From NCBI GenBank assembly GCA_947579665.1, contig OX388351.1, positions 4,030,001-4,094,000 of the forward strand: 64,000 nt of DNA. The letters are read 5' to 3'. This DNA comes from Sympetrum striolatum (Eukaryota > Arthropoda > Insecta > Odonata > Libellulidae). Positions 1 to 12,915 of the stretch are shown in pieces. Numbering within the stretch: position 1 is the first letter of the stretch; each line of letters opens with the position of its first letter. Under the pieces are notes generated by a model that saw only the letters and a program-made list of their open reading frames with translations, was not told where the DNA came from and ran no database searches. The translations under genes were made by a program, and so were the position numbers.

Positions 1-833
1 TTTTTGCCTGAAAGTTGGTAGACACTAGAAAAAACTATCGTGGTTCGAGACTCAACGAGTAAGTAACACTTTTTTGATAAATTTTTCAATTTTTTTAAAA
101 TTTTACAATTGAAAAATTTTTTTTTTCATTTTCCAATTAGTAATGGGGCGGGTGGTCGTGGAATGCCCGCTTTTTCGACTCGGAGCATCTGGTAACCCTA
201 GTTTTACCCTTTAATAAGTTTATTTCACAGAAATATGTAAATATAACTTGTTGCATTTATACATTTTTCTCTACTTGGCGATATTTCTTGAATGGTTATG
301 TACAAATAAACTGAATTTTCAAGAAAGAACTTCGTGAAAAAAGCGCCACGGTTATGAACGCCTAATTTTAATTCTTCTCAAATAATAGACTGTTTCAGGA
401 TAAGTACTTGGCCCACTATCGTTTTTAAGAGCTTCTTAAACAATAAGAATTACCAAACTAAGAAATTCAGAAAGTTAGCTAATACTTTCTATTACTACAT
501 CGGATAATTTGGGCTACGGTATTTATATCACTATTAGATTAGAGGCAATAAAAGCAACTGTGGCTAAGATTATTAGTTCGATCAATTGAAAGACTGTATC
601 TAAAAATCTGCTGGAACGATTACTTTAATTCTCATTCCGGGTGGGAATTGTGGAAGTACGCATCTATAAAACATCCTGTCAGAACTATATTTCATTGAGC
701 ACTTTGCGGGAAATGTCACTTTTGTTGGTCCACGGCCTCTAATACTCATACATCCCACTAAAAGAACAAATTTCCGAAATCCGCACACAAATGAAAGACG
801 AAATCCGAAACAAGACACAGAAACTTCTCTTAC
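1..833 (-). other. Presumed start of intron 1 of the homeobox-like gene
   Basis: Read on the minus strand, this stretch follows the splice donor at 833-832 and contains no homeodomain-like reading frame, so the next exon should lie left of the window. The sequence is AT-rich. A perfect 13-bp inverted repeat (79-91 with 107-119, AAATTTTTCAATT and its complement) sits in it and is probably a low-complexity coincidence. The intron call depends entirely on the exon call. Confidence 0.5.
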
Positions 834-1089
834 TCGGCAGTTTGGGTGGGTGGTATCTGGTGCACTGAAGCCACTCGAATCTAGTCAACTGCTGCTGCTC
901 CGTTGGAATCAATCCATCCGACAGGACACCACTGGGTTCCTCGGAAGTCACCTGCGCATCCTCTGACAGAATCCTCCTCTTGGTCCCCGCCGACTTGAGG
1001 ATGTGCTCTATGCTAAAGTCCGACAGCCCCACTGGACTCGGTGATCCCGTCCCCTCCGTCTTCACCACACCGCTCTTCGTGTTGTCCAT
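834..1089 (-). CDS. First coding exon of a homeobox (NK-like/ANTP-class) protein, partial gene
   Basis: The exon holds 85 codons plus one base, starting at the ATG at 1089-1087 (MDNTKSG...). Residues 25-31 are FSIEHIL, a good match to the engrailed-homology-1 motif that recruits Groucho co-repressors in homeobox repressors. Residues 73-85 are WLQCTRYHPPKLP, a basic-aromatic block of the type found just before some homeodomains. The frame meets a donor, A|GTAAGAG, at 834/833; splicing after the A would let an AGG or AGA codon complete PPKLPR. Codon and base composition are GC-richer than the surroundings. The homeodomain itself is not in the window, so the subfamily (lms, NK7 or Not-like are possibilities) cannot be fixed. 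Expected role: a DNA-binding transcriptional repressor in the nucleus. The start was chosen as the first ATG of the open frame. The opposite strand is open for 190 codons here but shows no protein character. Confidence 0.72.
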
Positions 1090-1135
1090 TACCCTAAGCA
1101 CACACGAATTTTTCGGAAGACAGGTAGCGCGGCTG

Positions 1136-1145
1136 ATATTTAAGG
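1136..1145 (-). promoter_or_regulatory. TATA-like element upstream of the homeobox exon
   Basis: On the minus strand the sequence CTTAAATATC lies about 50 bases before the ATG at 1089. A start site 25-30 bases downstream would leave a 5' leader of about 20 bases. This is a position-based inference; the true start site could be upstream in the pyrimidine-rich region. Confidence 0.3.
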
Positions 1146-1560
1146 GTTCCTCCCCCCACGGGGGTCTTCATCCCATCCCTCCCCCTCTCTCCTCCAGGAC
1201 CAATCGGGTGCAGCCCCTCCAACCAGTGGGACAACATCCACGGCTAATTAGGCGTGAAGCTATCTTCCAGCCTGCTCCAGGTCCGGGATTTTGCAGGAAA
1301 AATGGGGTGGGAAGAGCGGGGCTGCTTCATCTGCCGTGGGGTAGATGGCGGGGCTGTTGTGACAGGGCTCGTAATTGGTCACACACAACAGTTGCTTCTT
1401 TCGTGACTCCTCCTATTGCATCCCTCCCCCTTCCCACCCCTTTCAATTACCCTATGGAGTGGGGAGTGCTCCCAATCCTCCATGGCTTCCAGCAATATAT
1501 TAGCGATTCTCTTATGTTCTTGTTACGTGCGAACAGCATCGTTAAAGGGTGAGAGGTGTT
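1146..1560. promoter_or_regulatory. GC- and pyrimidine-rich promoter-proximal region
   Basis: This block is much richer in C and G than its flanks, with runs such as TCCCCCCACGGGGGTC and several CT tracts, and one CCAAT (1200-1204, plus strand). It directly precedes the homeobox exon on the minus strand and is the natural place for its promoter. A 190-codon plus-strand frame spans 980-1552 but is proline/serine-rich low-complexity sequence without recognisable domains, so I do not call it a gene. Confidence 0.35.
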
Positions 1561-3635
1561 GATGATATTTCAATGACGTATCATCTAGCCTTGTTATGAG
1601 ATACTTTCCCAAGGAGCCCTACGTATGCTGATGTGGGATTTCTCATTCGTAATTTTCACCTTTCCACAAGCAATCCGAGTCTTGGGGTGTGCATAAATTA
1701 GCATACAATCGAAATTTTAGAAGGTTGTCGATTACCTTATCAAAGTAAATATGCTTTGTGATACAAGGAATACATCGTGTGTATTAATTAAAAATCATTT
1801 TTGTTCACGCTGATACTGTGAAGGAAGAGTGCTAAAAGGAATAAAAATAAAAAAACATAAATTTCACTTTGTGAGACGAGGGAACTACAAAATTTATTTC
1901 TCACTTCCTCCACATTATAATACTATTTCCACAAAGACATGCTGTTTATTATGTCTTCCTATTTTCATTGTTGAATTGGTTTTAAGTCGATATACTGATT
2001 ACTGTTCATCCCTTATTTTGAGATCCAACGTAGAAAGATATATTTTACGATAAGATGTTTTCGTTCCAATAAACCTTTGTGAATTGATGAATACGTGGTA
2101 CGGTATGGCAGAGGATTTCTGAATTCGATAGAATTTTTCATGCAATTATTTATAGATCACTTTAAGTGGTAGTCGAAAAAAACATAGAGTATTATCTCAC
2201 CAACCAAAAGAAATATCCTGGCTGCTTAATAGCATTTTTATACATAGCATAACTGGTTCTCTGTTTTATTTTAAAACATAATTGAACTTAATGATTCATA
2301 GGAATTATGCTATTTTTTACTTCTCTTTTAATTTATTTTCATAACTTGCATTATACGCTATTTTGTCTTAATAAGAAGGTAGTTCGCATTGTATTATTCG
2401 TCTTGAATATTTTCGTAGTATTTTTGGTTTTCAAGTTTTTTACGTATTTCTAAGGATAATAACAGAATGCGAAATTCATTCTACTATTTACTCCAAATAA
2501 ATATTATGCGGTATTTTCAATTGCATCTTCTTTTGACAACGGTGAGTTTCTATTTTGTCATCTTTAGGCCATTGCCCTAAGTATGTATGCCAATATCTTC
2601 CCTTTTTTCTTACTATAGATATTCTCTCTTACTCTTTACGGATTTATTCTACATTCAAAAATTCATCTAGTATTCCCATCCATCATTTATCTTTGTATAT
2701 CAATTTTATTGATTTAAGTAGTAATAATATTTGAGAGCTATTATTATTAAGTTATTATTTTTAATCCAATAACATTGTAGATGGATAAGATAGAAAATAA
2801 GATAAGAACTTTCATTTTCGCTGATTAAAAGGAGACACCATTTATAATTCTGATATTCTGATTTACCGATGCAAGGAGAGTTATTGAAAATATTCTTGTC
2901 ACTCAATCTTGGTACTAATAGAGACGCAGGAAGTTTTCTTTTAGCGGAAACAAAGGACCTACATTGTGAATTACGAGATGAAGAGTGTTGACCCCGGTGC
3001 AGGATGGAGACATTCACCAATGCCTTTATAACGAACCACGTAAGCACGGAAAAAGGAATCTACTTTTGTATTCACTCCGTTGCACATGCTGACAGACTCG
3101 ATCGTTGCGCAATTCGATTCAGCCAATCTAAATGCCTCGGCCACAGGTAAACATCCATCAATCACTTCAACCCGCCCTACTTCCCTCCAATAGAAATTCT
3201 CCCTCATCTTCCAATGTCGGCCAAATTTCCATAACGCCTCAATCGACTGACCACATTTTGATTTCAGGTCGTATACCTATGATCGGATATCTTTTACGCA
3301 AGCTAGCCAATGCGTCGGAGTTTGTCCAAATTACATCGTTTTTTATAATTTCTTATATCACTTCCGGTACGTGAAATAAGCAAGTTAATTTTCGGTTGCT
3401 TATGTTCTTTAGGTTTTTAATTATGAATATTTGCTTACGTTACTTAAATAATAATATTAATGATTTTAGTATAGAAATCAAAGCAAAAATTCAACCCGGA
3501 ACCCCAAATTTTGATTTCACACAACCTAAGTTTCGACACTTAAGTAATTAAAAATGTGTGTGATTAAAATATGGGTAAAAGTGTGATTTTAATTCTATAT
3601 TATGGAAAGGTACCTCCAATTCAAGGCTAAAATAG
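1561..3635. other. AT-rich intergenic stretch, no gene recognised
   Basis: Mostly AT-rich sequence with only short open frames. The most protein-like is a 78-codon minus-strand frame at 2971-3207 in a slightly GC-richer patch (2970-3260). It shows no motif I recognise, so it is not called. Confidence 0.5.
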
Positions 3636-3740
3636 TGGGTATTGTAATAAGGGCTTTATTTAAAGGCAAGGTTGAGGCTTACAAGTGTCTCCTCTTACAT
3701 CTAACCCTATTGCATAAAATATTTCGAGAATGAGATTTTA
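3636..3740 (-). repeat. Dispersed (TAA)n-tailed repeat, copy A1 (diverged)
   Basis: Contains the family core AGGCAAGGTTGAGGCT...GTCTCCTCTTACATCTAACCCT next to a truncated AATAAGGGCTTTATT end. The same order of blocks recurs at 9966-10075 and 11838-11950 and, inverted, at 31068-31175. The AATAAAG plus (TAA)n end suggests the 3' end of a non-LTR retrotransposon or SINE; no coding part is attached. Strand is given relative to copy A4, whose (TAA)n lies at the right. Confidence 0.6.
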
Positions 3741-4681
3741 GGAATTTTAGGATTTTGAGACAAAAGAAACGGAAAAAAAGAGGGAAATATTTTGTGGGTT
3801 TAGGACACTTAAGTTCGCATATAGAAAAAAAGTAAAAATACCTACTGGAAAACGATCACGATATGGAAGGTATGGAAAACCTGCGAAACTTAGTTGTTGC
3901 AATTGAAATTTAATAAAATTACGTAAGATATAAACAAGCCGATGTTAAGAACCTAATATACGCTCGTAAATAATTATTGCCAATAATTTCCTGGAAATAT
4001 AACATTGATAGCATTTTTCCTTAACGTATAAAATAAGATAAAAATTTTCAAAATTGTCTTCATTTATTAGAGAATGATCATTCTTAAGACAATGAAAGAT
4101 CGTATCTTTAATTGGTCCAACAAGTGTAAAAGAAATGCTAATTGCTCTGCTTTAATTGCATCTTTTAATTAATTAACTTCAGGGACATTTTGACGCCCTC
4201 GTGACATTCTAGAAACTCTTTTGAATTAGTAAAGTATTCAGCTCTGTTTGCTTCACATTCAACAAATCTGGGAACTTGGTCTCAACGATTCAGGTGCAAA
4301 ATTGTGGTAATTATTGACGTGCAGAAACTACAAAAGGGTAAACTTTTCATAAATCATAGATTGCAATAAAGAAACGACCATACATTTGTAGCGCGGCTAC
4401 GAAACCATGGTCTGTTGTAATCTGTGGAATAGTAAAAGTTTACCCTCATGGAACTTTGCCATATTTTGTAAATTACTCATTGGATGGAATTACAATTGGT
4501 TCAAATTAACTCTTTGTATGAAAAATATGCTTAATTGTATTCAGTATCTATTGTATAATTTATTTTCATACCATAAGCGTAGGTTTCGAATAAAATCAAC
4601 TTACTGGGATAGTAATGCTTTAAAGCTCTCACTGCAGATGCAGGATCAATATTATTCCTATTATTTACTAGATTTTTTTAG
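3741..4681. other. AT-rich stretch, nothing recognised
   Basis: No gene, RNA gene or repeat is visible. A 103-codon plus-strand frame at 4407-4718 is low-complexity and rich in Leu, Tyr, Phe and Cys. Confidence 0.5.
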
Positions 4682-4749
4682 CATTTGCTTGGTATTTGTA
4701 GCAGGGTGTTTTTTTTAACATTTGCTTGGTATTTGTAGCAGGGTGTTTT
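4682..4749. repeat. 37-bp direct duplication
   Basis: The 31-base block beginning CATTTGCTTGGTATTTG and ending in AGCAGGGTGTTTT occurs at 4682-4712 and again, identical, at 4719-4749, a period of 37 bases. Identity implies a recent local duplication. Confidence 0.9.
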
Positions 4750-7700
4750 CGTTAATATATATCTTTCTGATCAGAAAACTTTCAAATTTTCGAATTTTTT
4801 GGTGAATCCTTAAATTTCAATCCTCTCTGAAAATATGCAGCATTGAATTCGATTCCGAGTTATCAATAATGATTAAAAGTTTAGTTACAGGCATCGGTTG
4901 CGTCTTAAAAGGTCGTTGTTAAGCAGAATGCTGGGACCTAAAGAAAGATGGTAATGCCTTTTAAATTAATTCAGGGAAAACGGAAACATTGTAGGTGGTC
5001 CCATTCCTTTGATGGCTGAGACCACGCTGAACTATGAGATGAATTGTGCAGTGCTCTAGATTTATCATCTATATTTCTTTTACTAGCTCTCCTATTTAAA
5101 AGTGACAAATAAATTGCTGCATTGGATGAACCTCGAATCGAAAAATCTATCCGAATAATTTAGAATAATTTACATAGAAGACTTAACCAACGTCAGTAAT
5201 GTTTATACAGAGCTTAGCGACGGATATCTTGGAGTGCATTTGTAATGTTTGACTGAATTTTGTTGATTTTTCGATTTTAATGATGTATTTACGTAATGGA
5301 CGTTGGGATATGAGATATCGGTGTTCGCAGATAAACTTACTAAATTTTTATTTTTATGTTCATTACCCCAGCTGAATAAGTTAACATGGTTTTTAGGTAA
5401 AGATAGTATCAAAAACGTGAGCAAATGTTCCGTGCAGCCTTTTCGCTCGAATGGAAACACGTGTTAACATAACACGTGAATCGCAACTCTTACATCGGAG
5501 GTGGAAAACATTCAAAAGGCGAATTGAGTCCATTGTGACATTAGATGGCATAAGTTCTTTGTTTACACAAATAATACAGCTTAGACAACTAGAAGGGCGA
5601 AGATCAAGAAGAACCCGAACTTATTATACAGAAACTCACTTTAACGCAACGTACTTAAATCCACTACGAAATTTGCTGTTTGATTTGTAACCATAGCAGC
5701 GATATTTTGGATTATTGTACCCTAAGGAATTTATTCTGATCAAATAGTATGACAACGATTAATACAGCATTATAGTGTCGTGATCAATTGCCAAAATATT
5801 TCAACTCTGACCAACGCGTATGTTTACTTCTTCAGCCTTTTTGTTGCTGATAACTAGAAAGAGAGTCTGTTAACCTTCACTTCATTTTAACTAACCTTCA
5901 CGACCAATCTAAAGACCATTAAAACAAAAACATTCTGTTATATATTAGTTAACGGAGTGCTGCAAATGAATTTTCTATTTACTAGGAATTATAAATGAAA
6001 TGCGCAAATGAATGTTTTTTAATTAAGAAATCAGAGATGCTTTTCCAGTTATTTTCACTGAATGCTATCTTACCTTTATCTATATCACTGCGTAACGTTG
6101 GCACTAAGGTTAGGATTACATATTTTTCTGATACATTGGCACATGACAAGAATCAGGGATTCTATCAAATCAAGAGAAGGTGTGGGAGGATTGTGTTTAT
6201 GTGATTTAGAGATAGCGGTCTGAAACGAGGAAAAAAGGGATTAGGAATTCATTCTTTTATCTTCGAATCACTGCAAACATTTCACACCGGTCATAGATCA
6301 AAGTGCAGCTATGTCGAGGTACGAGCATTTTCCTTTTGTTTAAATTTGTATAATTTAGCTTTAAAATTACTAACCTTCTTTAAATTGTGTTTATTGGTAA
6401 CTTTACTCCTATCATCAAACTGTATGGTTTTATAATTTAGAGTGATTCATAAGACCTTGATTCATTCATAGACCAAAAGAAAGAGTTCGGTATTTTGCGT
6501 TGGACATCAGATTGCCTCGGACCACTGCACCAGGACGGGGCGTTCAAATTGATACAGCCAAGAGCAATGATTACGTATATACAAACATGTCCGGTGGGTA
6601 AATGTCTGGAACACAATTTCTCTAGGTCCAAAAGAAACACTAAGCACTCCTCGCTGGGCACCAGGATATGTTGGGCCATTACTGTGTGCATGGACTGTAG
6701 TCTATCGTAGAAAGTCTTCAAATTTGTGCGTTGTTTGCCGCTCATCCATGAAAGACAATACTTTTAAATCGGATTCATTTTCTCTCGCACATTTGTTCTA
6801 TTCTTTCACTGGTTCTCGCAAACAAGGGGTGCTTGAAGCTAATCATTTCTATTACCGCTCACACAAACAAACGAAAATTACCCTTTTCTTCAGTTGTTAC
6901 GACCTTAACTAGCTGAACACCGGTTGCAGGAGGAGCAGCATGTAATCCCAAGAGCGAAATCTCAAGAGCAAAGGGTTCGGCAAAGCGAAGCTTGAAACGG
7001 AATATTTCTTACACAAACAGACGCCCTTAAAAGCAAACAGTCCAATTTTCTTCTCCCTTCGAGTGGAGTATCAAGTTCACTCCTTTAGAAAACCATACAC
7101 TTGCCTGTCAATTAACGGCTCAGCTCGTTCGTTTGTTTTCTAAGACTTCCGATTCCCCCTTTTCTTACCTGTGTCCCGACCTATTTTAGTCCCTACCTTT
7201 TCTCAACCCTCACCCTCTCCATCCATCCCTTGTTTCTAAAAGCAAAACCCGATTTCTTTGGTTTTAGACCGTCTCCCGATAGGGGGGCTCCTCTTTCTTC
7301 TTTTGAGCATTCCGGCAATTTTGACTTTTCGAATCATTGAATTCGGCATCATTTAAAATTTCCGAATCCGGATAAAAAATCCGAATAATTTGAACGGCGT
7401 CCATACATGGAAGTAAGATTGTACCACCAATTTCTTTCGTTAAAAAGATTAGGTAAGTGTTGATTTTCCATTAAGCATGGCTGGCATGATTTCAGAAGCA
7501 TTCTGCTAATTTTACATGATAGTGGTACCGTTTTTAATCACAAAATTAATTCAGGAATCGTAAGAGACTATCAATTCAAAAGGTACTTTAAGTAAGAATC
7601 ATGCTCATTGTAGTTTCTTCGTTAATTAACTTCGTTAAAATTTAGTTAATGATTATGAGAAACAGGGCGTCTTTATCAGTAAATATAACATCAAAGCCGC

Positions 7701-8519
7701 CTATCTGCACCTTTGCCATACTAATATATATAATTATGTTAATTTTTCTGGTAAGGCGAATTTTAGATGTTGAGTTTAAAAAGAAAAATCCCAAAATTAA
7801 TATCGTTGTGAAATATCCTAGAAGTCAGATTTTTCCTATTGCGCTTCATTTTAATCGTTTGTATATTTATATTACTTAATCACAACTTTTTATTGAAGGA
7901 TCCTAAAATCAAAATGCCATTCTCTAAATGACATTCCAGCCAAATTTTATGAATGCATTTAATTCTGCCAAGATTCTGTTCCATTTTCCACAAGTAATTT
8001 TTCAAAATTTTCGTCGTGGCTATTGTAAAATTTTAGTAGGTCTTCCAATAGGTTTCATGAACTCGGTTTGTCGTCGTCATGGGTTATCGTGACGAAGAAT
8101 TGTTTATCGCAGCTCTCAATAGTTGTGATTCTTCTTCCTAAAGATTAAAACTTGTAAACTTTTTGTGACTCCTCATGTTTCCCTGTAATTCATAGCAGCC
8201 ACATTTCCCTCCAATTCTGTCTTCATAAAACTGCAGTCCCTTATTTTATGCACGATTCTTCTTCCACCATTATATTTTTATGCAGATTGTACACTTCAGC
8301 CGCTATTAGAGGGGTTATTTGTTATTTAATCGACCTGATCTTCAATAAACAAATACAAAATTACACTAATTAGATATTTGTGAATCTCTTCATATATCCT
8401 TTTCACTCCAATTCCTGGTGGCAGTATTTTCTGGTAGATTTAAATATGACGAGACTATGAAATATTCAGTGCGAATTATATAGCATCAGAAGGTAATTGT
8501 CGACAATAATTTCGTTGCG
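4750..8519. other. Intergenic stretch, no gene recognised
   Basis: Only short open frames occur. A 102-codon minus-strand frame at 6437-6745 and an overlapping plus-strand frame show no known motif. A pyrimidine-rich tract lies at about 7140-7260, followed by a small purine/pyrimidine switch. The rest is AT-rich and featureless. Confidence 0.45.
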
Positions 8520-8800
8520 TTTCGTAAAGATTTGGTAGGACGAAGCAGTAAGCTTTACTCAAAAGCTTCAGGATAGAGGATGTGAATCTTTAGAAGATGT
8601 AAACAAAGACTTCATTTACTTCATAAATTCAGAGAAAGTACGTTCCTAGAGGATGTAACCGATATTATGCGTCCTTTCAGTTTTATAGGCTTCAGACTCT
8701 GCGAGGAAGATCAGGGAAATATATGCTAAAACGTCTCACCTCAAAAATTCTTATTTTCCACCAACGATACACGAAAGTAATCGGTTACTGAGGTAGAGAA
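8520..8800 (+). pseudogene. Decayed C-terminal end of a CR1/Jockey-like non-LTR ORF2
   Basis: Short frames separated by shifts match the extreme C-terminus of the reverse-transcriptase protein seen at 15980-16447. Around 8705-8795 the frame reads KIREIYAKTSHLKNSYFPP followed by TIHESNR, colinear with KLREIDARTNRFSDSFFPR in the better copy. Upstream (8565-8650) the block CTTCAGGATAGAGG...GAATCTTTAGAAG matches the 19.6-kb and 42.2-kb copies. This is a dead fragment, probably old because copies share block order but few identical runs. Confidence 0.7.
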
Positions 8801-9965
8801 ATTGTGAGTGCACACACTAATAGATGCACAAAAGCTGCTTGAAGAGAAAACATGTAGATATAGATGTGTATGAATTGCCTAACGCAAAATCCTGCCTTCT
8901 AACTGTGAGAATGAAATTCATGAGTCAGTTATCCAAGCTAATTTTCACCTACCATCTTTATAGTTTGAAATCTCTCTCAGTATTCATAATACAATATAGT
9001 GGCATAAAAAAGCAATCTAGTAATGACCACTGGAGTCGAGGACAACTGCTCTCGTATGTCAGAATTGTGCTAATATATTCATATCCAATGTTAGTGGAAT
9101 TGGCATAATTATGGTTATTTTCTTATCACATTTTTCCCTCTGTGTTTGATCGACCATTTCCGAGTTTCCTCTACATCCCTTCAAACGAAAGGACTTACCT
9201 TTATGTTTATATATTTTTATTAATTCAACGTTTTCGGAAATTTAAACCGTATGAAAATTGTGAATCTTACCTTTGTATTCCCCATTTGTTGTCTTCTGTG
9301 TGAATCGCATTTAAACGAACATTATGTTATGCTGGTGAATAAATTGTGAATAATAACAAATAGAAATGACAACAGTCAGTAATGCACGTGTCTGGGATAT
9401 GGAATACAGGAACAAGACGCGAAACATTTATTGCAGTTTGGCTGTGGGAGACATCAATTAGCATTTGGGTCGATGGAGTGGCAGTAGTGGAGGTCAGTGG
9501 CCCAAGAGGATCTTTTCTTTCTATTTGACGTCAACAATTTTCGTCATCGAAAGGAGGAGCGCTAAATAAGGCAGCATAGATGTAATGTAACAGATCCAAT
9601 CGATAAATTTAACTACTAAATTGAGAAAAAAGAGTATTGGTTTCAGCAAACATTTTGTGATGAATAAATAAGCTAATATTTTGGCTAAAGTTGCTTGTGA
9701 AATGGAAGATCAATTCGTAGAAAAACCTGAGGAAATTATATTGTTAACTAGGGAGATTTTTGTATTTAGCATGCATATCTTTTTAGTGCAAATTTGACTT
9801 GGTATAATAATAAATACTTAATAAACTGTTTGAATGAAGTCATACTTATCATAGCATTACCGCATTGTCTGAATCCCTTATGGACCATTTCATTTCATCT
9901 TCCTCAAATGTAATTTATTTAGGTAAACGTTACGTCATAAGGCCTAGTTGAAATAATTTTATAAT
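8801..9965. other. AT-rich stretch, nothing recognised
   Basis: A 94-codon plus-strand frame begins at 8824 immediately after the retroelement fragment but shows no conserved motif. No repeat or RNA gene is visible. Confidence 0.45.
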
Positions 9966-10075
9966 AATAATAATAAAGAACTTAATTCAGGGCGAGATTG
10001 AGACTGTGAAGTCTCTTCTTAAATGTAACTCTTCGTCATATACATTCTGAAGAAGGAGATTTTATGACATGTGAC
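9966..10075 (-). repeat. Dispersed (TAA)n-tailed repeat, copy A2
   Basis: Begins with (TAA)n AAGAACTTAATTC, then GGGCGAGATTGAGACTGTG and AAGTCTCTTCTTAAATG. GAGACT and AGTCTC pair as a 6-bp stem with a GTGA loop. Read on the minus strand this gives an element ending in TTCTTTATTATTATTA, a typical non-LTR or SINE 3' tail. Confidence 0.7.
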
Positions 10076-11837
10076 TAAAACGCAGAAATATGCCTACAAA
10101 GCAAAATTGCTCCTCAATATCTCACTGCCACCGATTGAGACTGATAAACTTGGTACTTAAGTTGTGCTATTGATATACAAAATAGAAAAACATGTTTAAG
10201 CGTTTAGTTAAAAAATTTAGTTTTTCAAATTCAGTTAACGGTCTTTAGTTCTCTACAAATAACATTACATTCGGAAATCCCTGATGCATACAATAATGTT
10301 AAATGGAATGAATGTATATGCTGATCGAAGCTTAATCAAATTACTTTTATCTTATTTTGAAGGAAATTAAGTTATGTACTTCGTGGCACTCTTCTTCCTT
10401 CTTTTTTCTTCGTCAGTGCTCAAGAATTTTCTTAAATACTCAGTTATTAAACAAAGCCCTCTGCTGATAGGAAAAAGTGACGGATATACAAGACAGTGAA
10501 AGTATTCATGAACAACTTGGCAATATAATCAAGATTCTGGATTCAAACCTGGATTCTAGTACGGTTTTAGGTGATGGTTCGTGATCTAATACTATCTCTC
10601 TTCTTAAAACTTCTTGAAGATGCGAGCGAAATTCCTTAAATATTTTAATATTAAGGATTATTAATATTACAATATTTTACCCACAAAATGGCATCATTAT
10701 TTTCCCGTAAGTAAATGTTTGTTCGATTACGTTTCCATCTGAAGGAATTTTACGAAAGTATGGAAATTGAGCGTGAACTGATTCTTACGTTTCATCTGAG
10801 CAGAATAAAGAAGATATCATTTACTCTTAACACCAAAAAGACGCACTCTTTCCATCTCTAAGGCCAATGTCATTTTTCTGTAGTTGATTTCAGCATTAAT
10901 TTTTTTTTTAGGATAACTAGCCTAAGTGAAGTGTTTACGTCTACCTTAACCTTAAACTTAAATCTTACAAAATTATCACAATTCAGTTTTCATATTACCG
11001 GATGAGCCCTTAATTGAGGTTAAAATAAGAAATCACTACCGGGCACTTCCAAAGGTGAAACTGTTATCATCAATTTGTGATTCCTTCCGCATCTAGCGAG
11101 CTTTTTTTACGTCCGGTTTCTTTCTTCTGCCCCATAGGCTCTTGATGATAATTCATTCGCACTCAGGCACAAAGATGAAAAAAGAACGGCGCGTAAACAA
11201 CATTTTATCATCGCTGAATGCAGCTTCCATAGCCACGCATGGACCAATGGATACGAAACGAAATTGTCCATTCCCTTCAGTCTTTCGGCTTATGATATAA
11301 GGGGAGGTATCGGGGGCTGGCGGTTATTCTATACTGGAAACAAGTCAAACGTGAGATTGAGGGAGGGCAAGGGGTAGAGCATTGTTCGAATCCCGTAAGG
11401 GGTGGATCGGATTTTACGAAGGAAAACATTTTTGAAAGCAATGACTGGCTATGGAGTGAAATGGCTGCAGCCATGCGGAAGGCTGGTCCATTAATGAATT
11501 CATTCATAATTAACGGGACTGTGCGTTTATGTTCGGGAGCTCCGCCAACGTATCGCTTACAAGGGTAATGGACAAGGGGAAGGCATCCGAATGGGGTAAT
11601 TCAATTTCGGTCCCTATTATCTTTATTGCAACGATAGGATGAACTTACCGATAACTGCCTAGAGTTACGTTTTGAATCAGTTATCTAAATATACGAAAAT
11701 AATTTTGCAATTTCAAATTCATTTCGTACCAAGCTTGTATAAGCGATGAATGAATATAAGAATGAATATCGTGGTCTAATTAAAAAATACATATCTACTT
11801 TCAACATTCTCTCTCCAGTACGTTCACATTCATAGTA
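10076..11837. other. Intergenic stretch with a GC-balanced island, no gene recognised
   Basis: Sequence is AT-rich except for about 11080-11610, which has balanced composition and a 76-codon minus-strand frame (11277-11507) without recognisable motif. That island could be a regulatory element; nothing in the sequence proves it. Confidence 0.4.
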
Positions 11838-11950
11838 ATAAAACGTCTATTTAGGCGAGATTGAGATTGAAAATCCCCTCTACCATCGAACCTATCGTCA
11901 TATATTATGAAATAATTAATTTAAAGAGGTAGCATGTGGAAAATTCTGAC
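11838..11950 (-). repeat. Dispersed (TAA)n-type repeat, copy A3
   Basis: Shares TTTAGGCGAGATTGAGATTG, then CCCCTCTACCATCGAACCTA and TCGTCATATA with copies A2 and A4. The TAA tail is reduced to AGTAATAAAACG. Confidence 0.7.
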
Positions 11951-12734
11951 GATCCTAAATATAAAAAACCCGATTCCTGTAAGTTAACTCTAAGAAATTC
12001 TACTGGCATTAATTATCCACTGCAGGAAATTGCCACGAAGGAGGGGGGGCATGAAAGACCTAAACAAACATTCTGATGGCATTTGCTGGTGGATGAAAAG
12101 GAACATGATAAAACTTTAACATACAATTAATAAGTGCATGTATTTTAGTGCATTCATTTTATGATATTTTCTAGGCGATTTCCGTTTTGCATTTCAAAAT
12201 TTTCATCCGTTAATTACATTACAAGTATCTTGGCTCTTACTTGGCTCAAAATATTTTGAGATACTAAGACTGATAAACAGCAAATTAAATTAAATGATTT
12301 TTCCTCATCTGACGAAATTATGGTGTGATTTTGCTTTATTTTCCAACGTTGATACTTCAGAGCCCATTAAAAAAATACCATAGTCGTATGTTTCTTCAAT
12401 ACAGTATTATGTATAATAGCAATGCCATTTTGTAACTAAAAGATCGATGCTTTAATTCAGTTGATCCACCCAAAATGTGCAGGCATAAACAAACATGATT
12501 ATACTAGATTGTGAATGGTTTATTAATGGATTATCTCTGGTTCATAACCACGATTAACATGAACGGAAGCGTACATTTCCTAAGAGTCCTAACGAAAGAT
12601 AGTTTTAAACCTGTAGTCGCAGACTCGGTTAACAAGTAGGTGGCGGCATCACCTACCGGTGGGTCATGGCTCTCTCTGGGCAGTAAAATCATCTAACGCC
12701 GCAAATTTGTTAATATACTGGTTTAATGTAGTGT
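11951..12734. other. Intergenic stretch, one small hairpin
   Basis: AT-rich. The only structure is GTAGGTG-GCGGCAT-CACCTAC (12636-12656), a 7-bp perfect stem with a 7-base loop in a short GC-rich patch just before the retroelement fragment that follows. Confidence 0.45.
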
Positions 12735-12915
12735 ATTATCGTAAGGAGCGATAAAAAGGTGAGAGGATGAAATTGCTCCATCGCTTTTGTAAGGTGTCAT
12801 TTAGAATATGCAGCAAGAATGTGGGATTCCTGGGATGAAACCTGCACTAGTTAACTCAAGGAGGTTCAGCGCAAGGTTTTGTTGAAAGTTGCGCTTGAAA
12901 TTTATAACAGCTGGT
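12735..12915 (+). pseudogene. Small decayed CR1/Jockey-like ORF2 fragment
   Basis: The frame through 12787-12900 reads CHLEYAARMWDSWDETCTS, a stop, then LKEVQRKVLLKV. This is colinear with LLEYAASIWDPADETCTREL and EKVQRKAVRFV in the minus-strand copy at 15980-16447. One in-frame stop and a frameshift before CHLEYAA show it is dead. It is too short and broken to be found by open-frame length. Confidence 0.8.

Noticed and set aside
980..1552. 190-codon plus-strand frame
   Set aside because: Antisense to the homeobox exon and continuing into pyrimidine-rich DNA; proline/serine low complexity, no motif.
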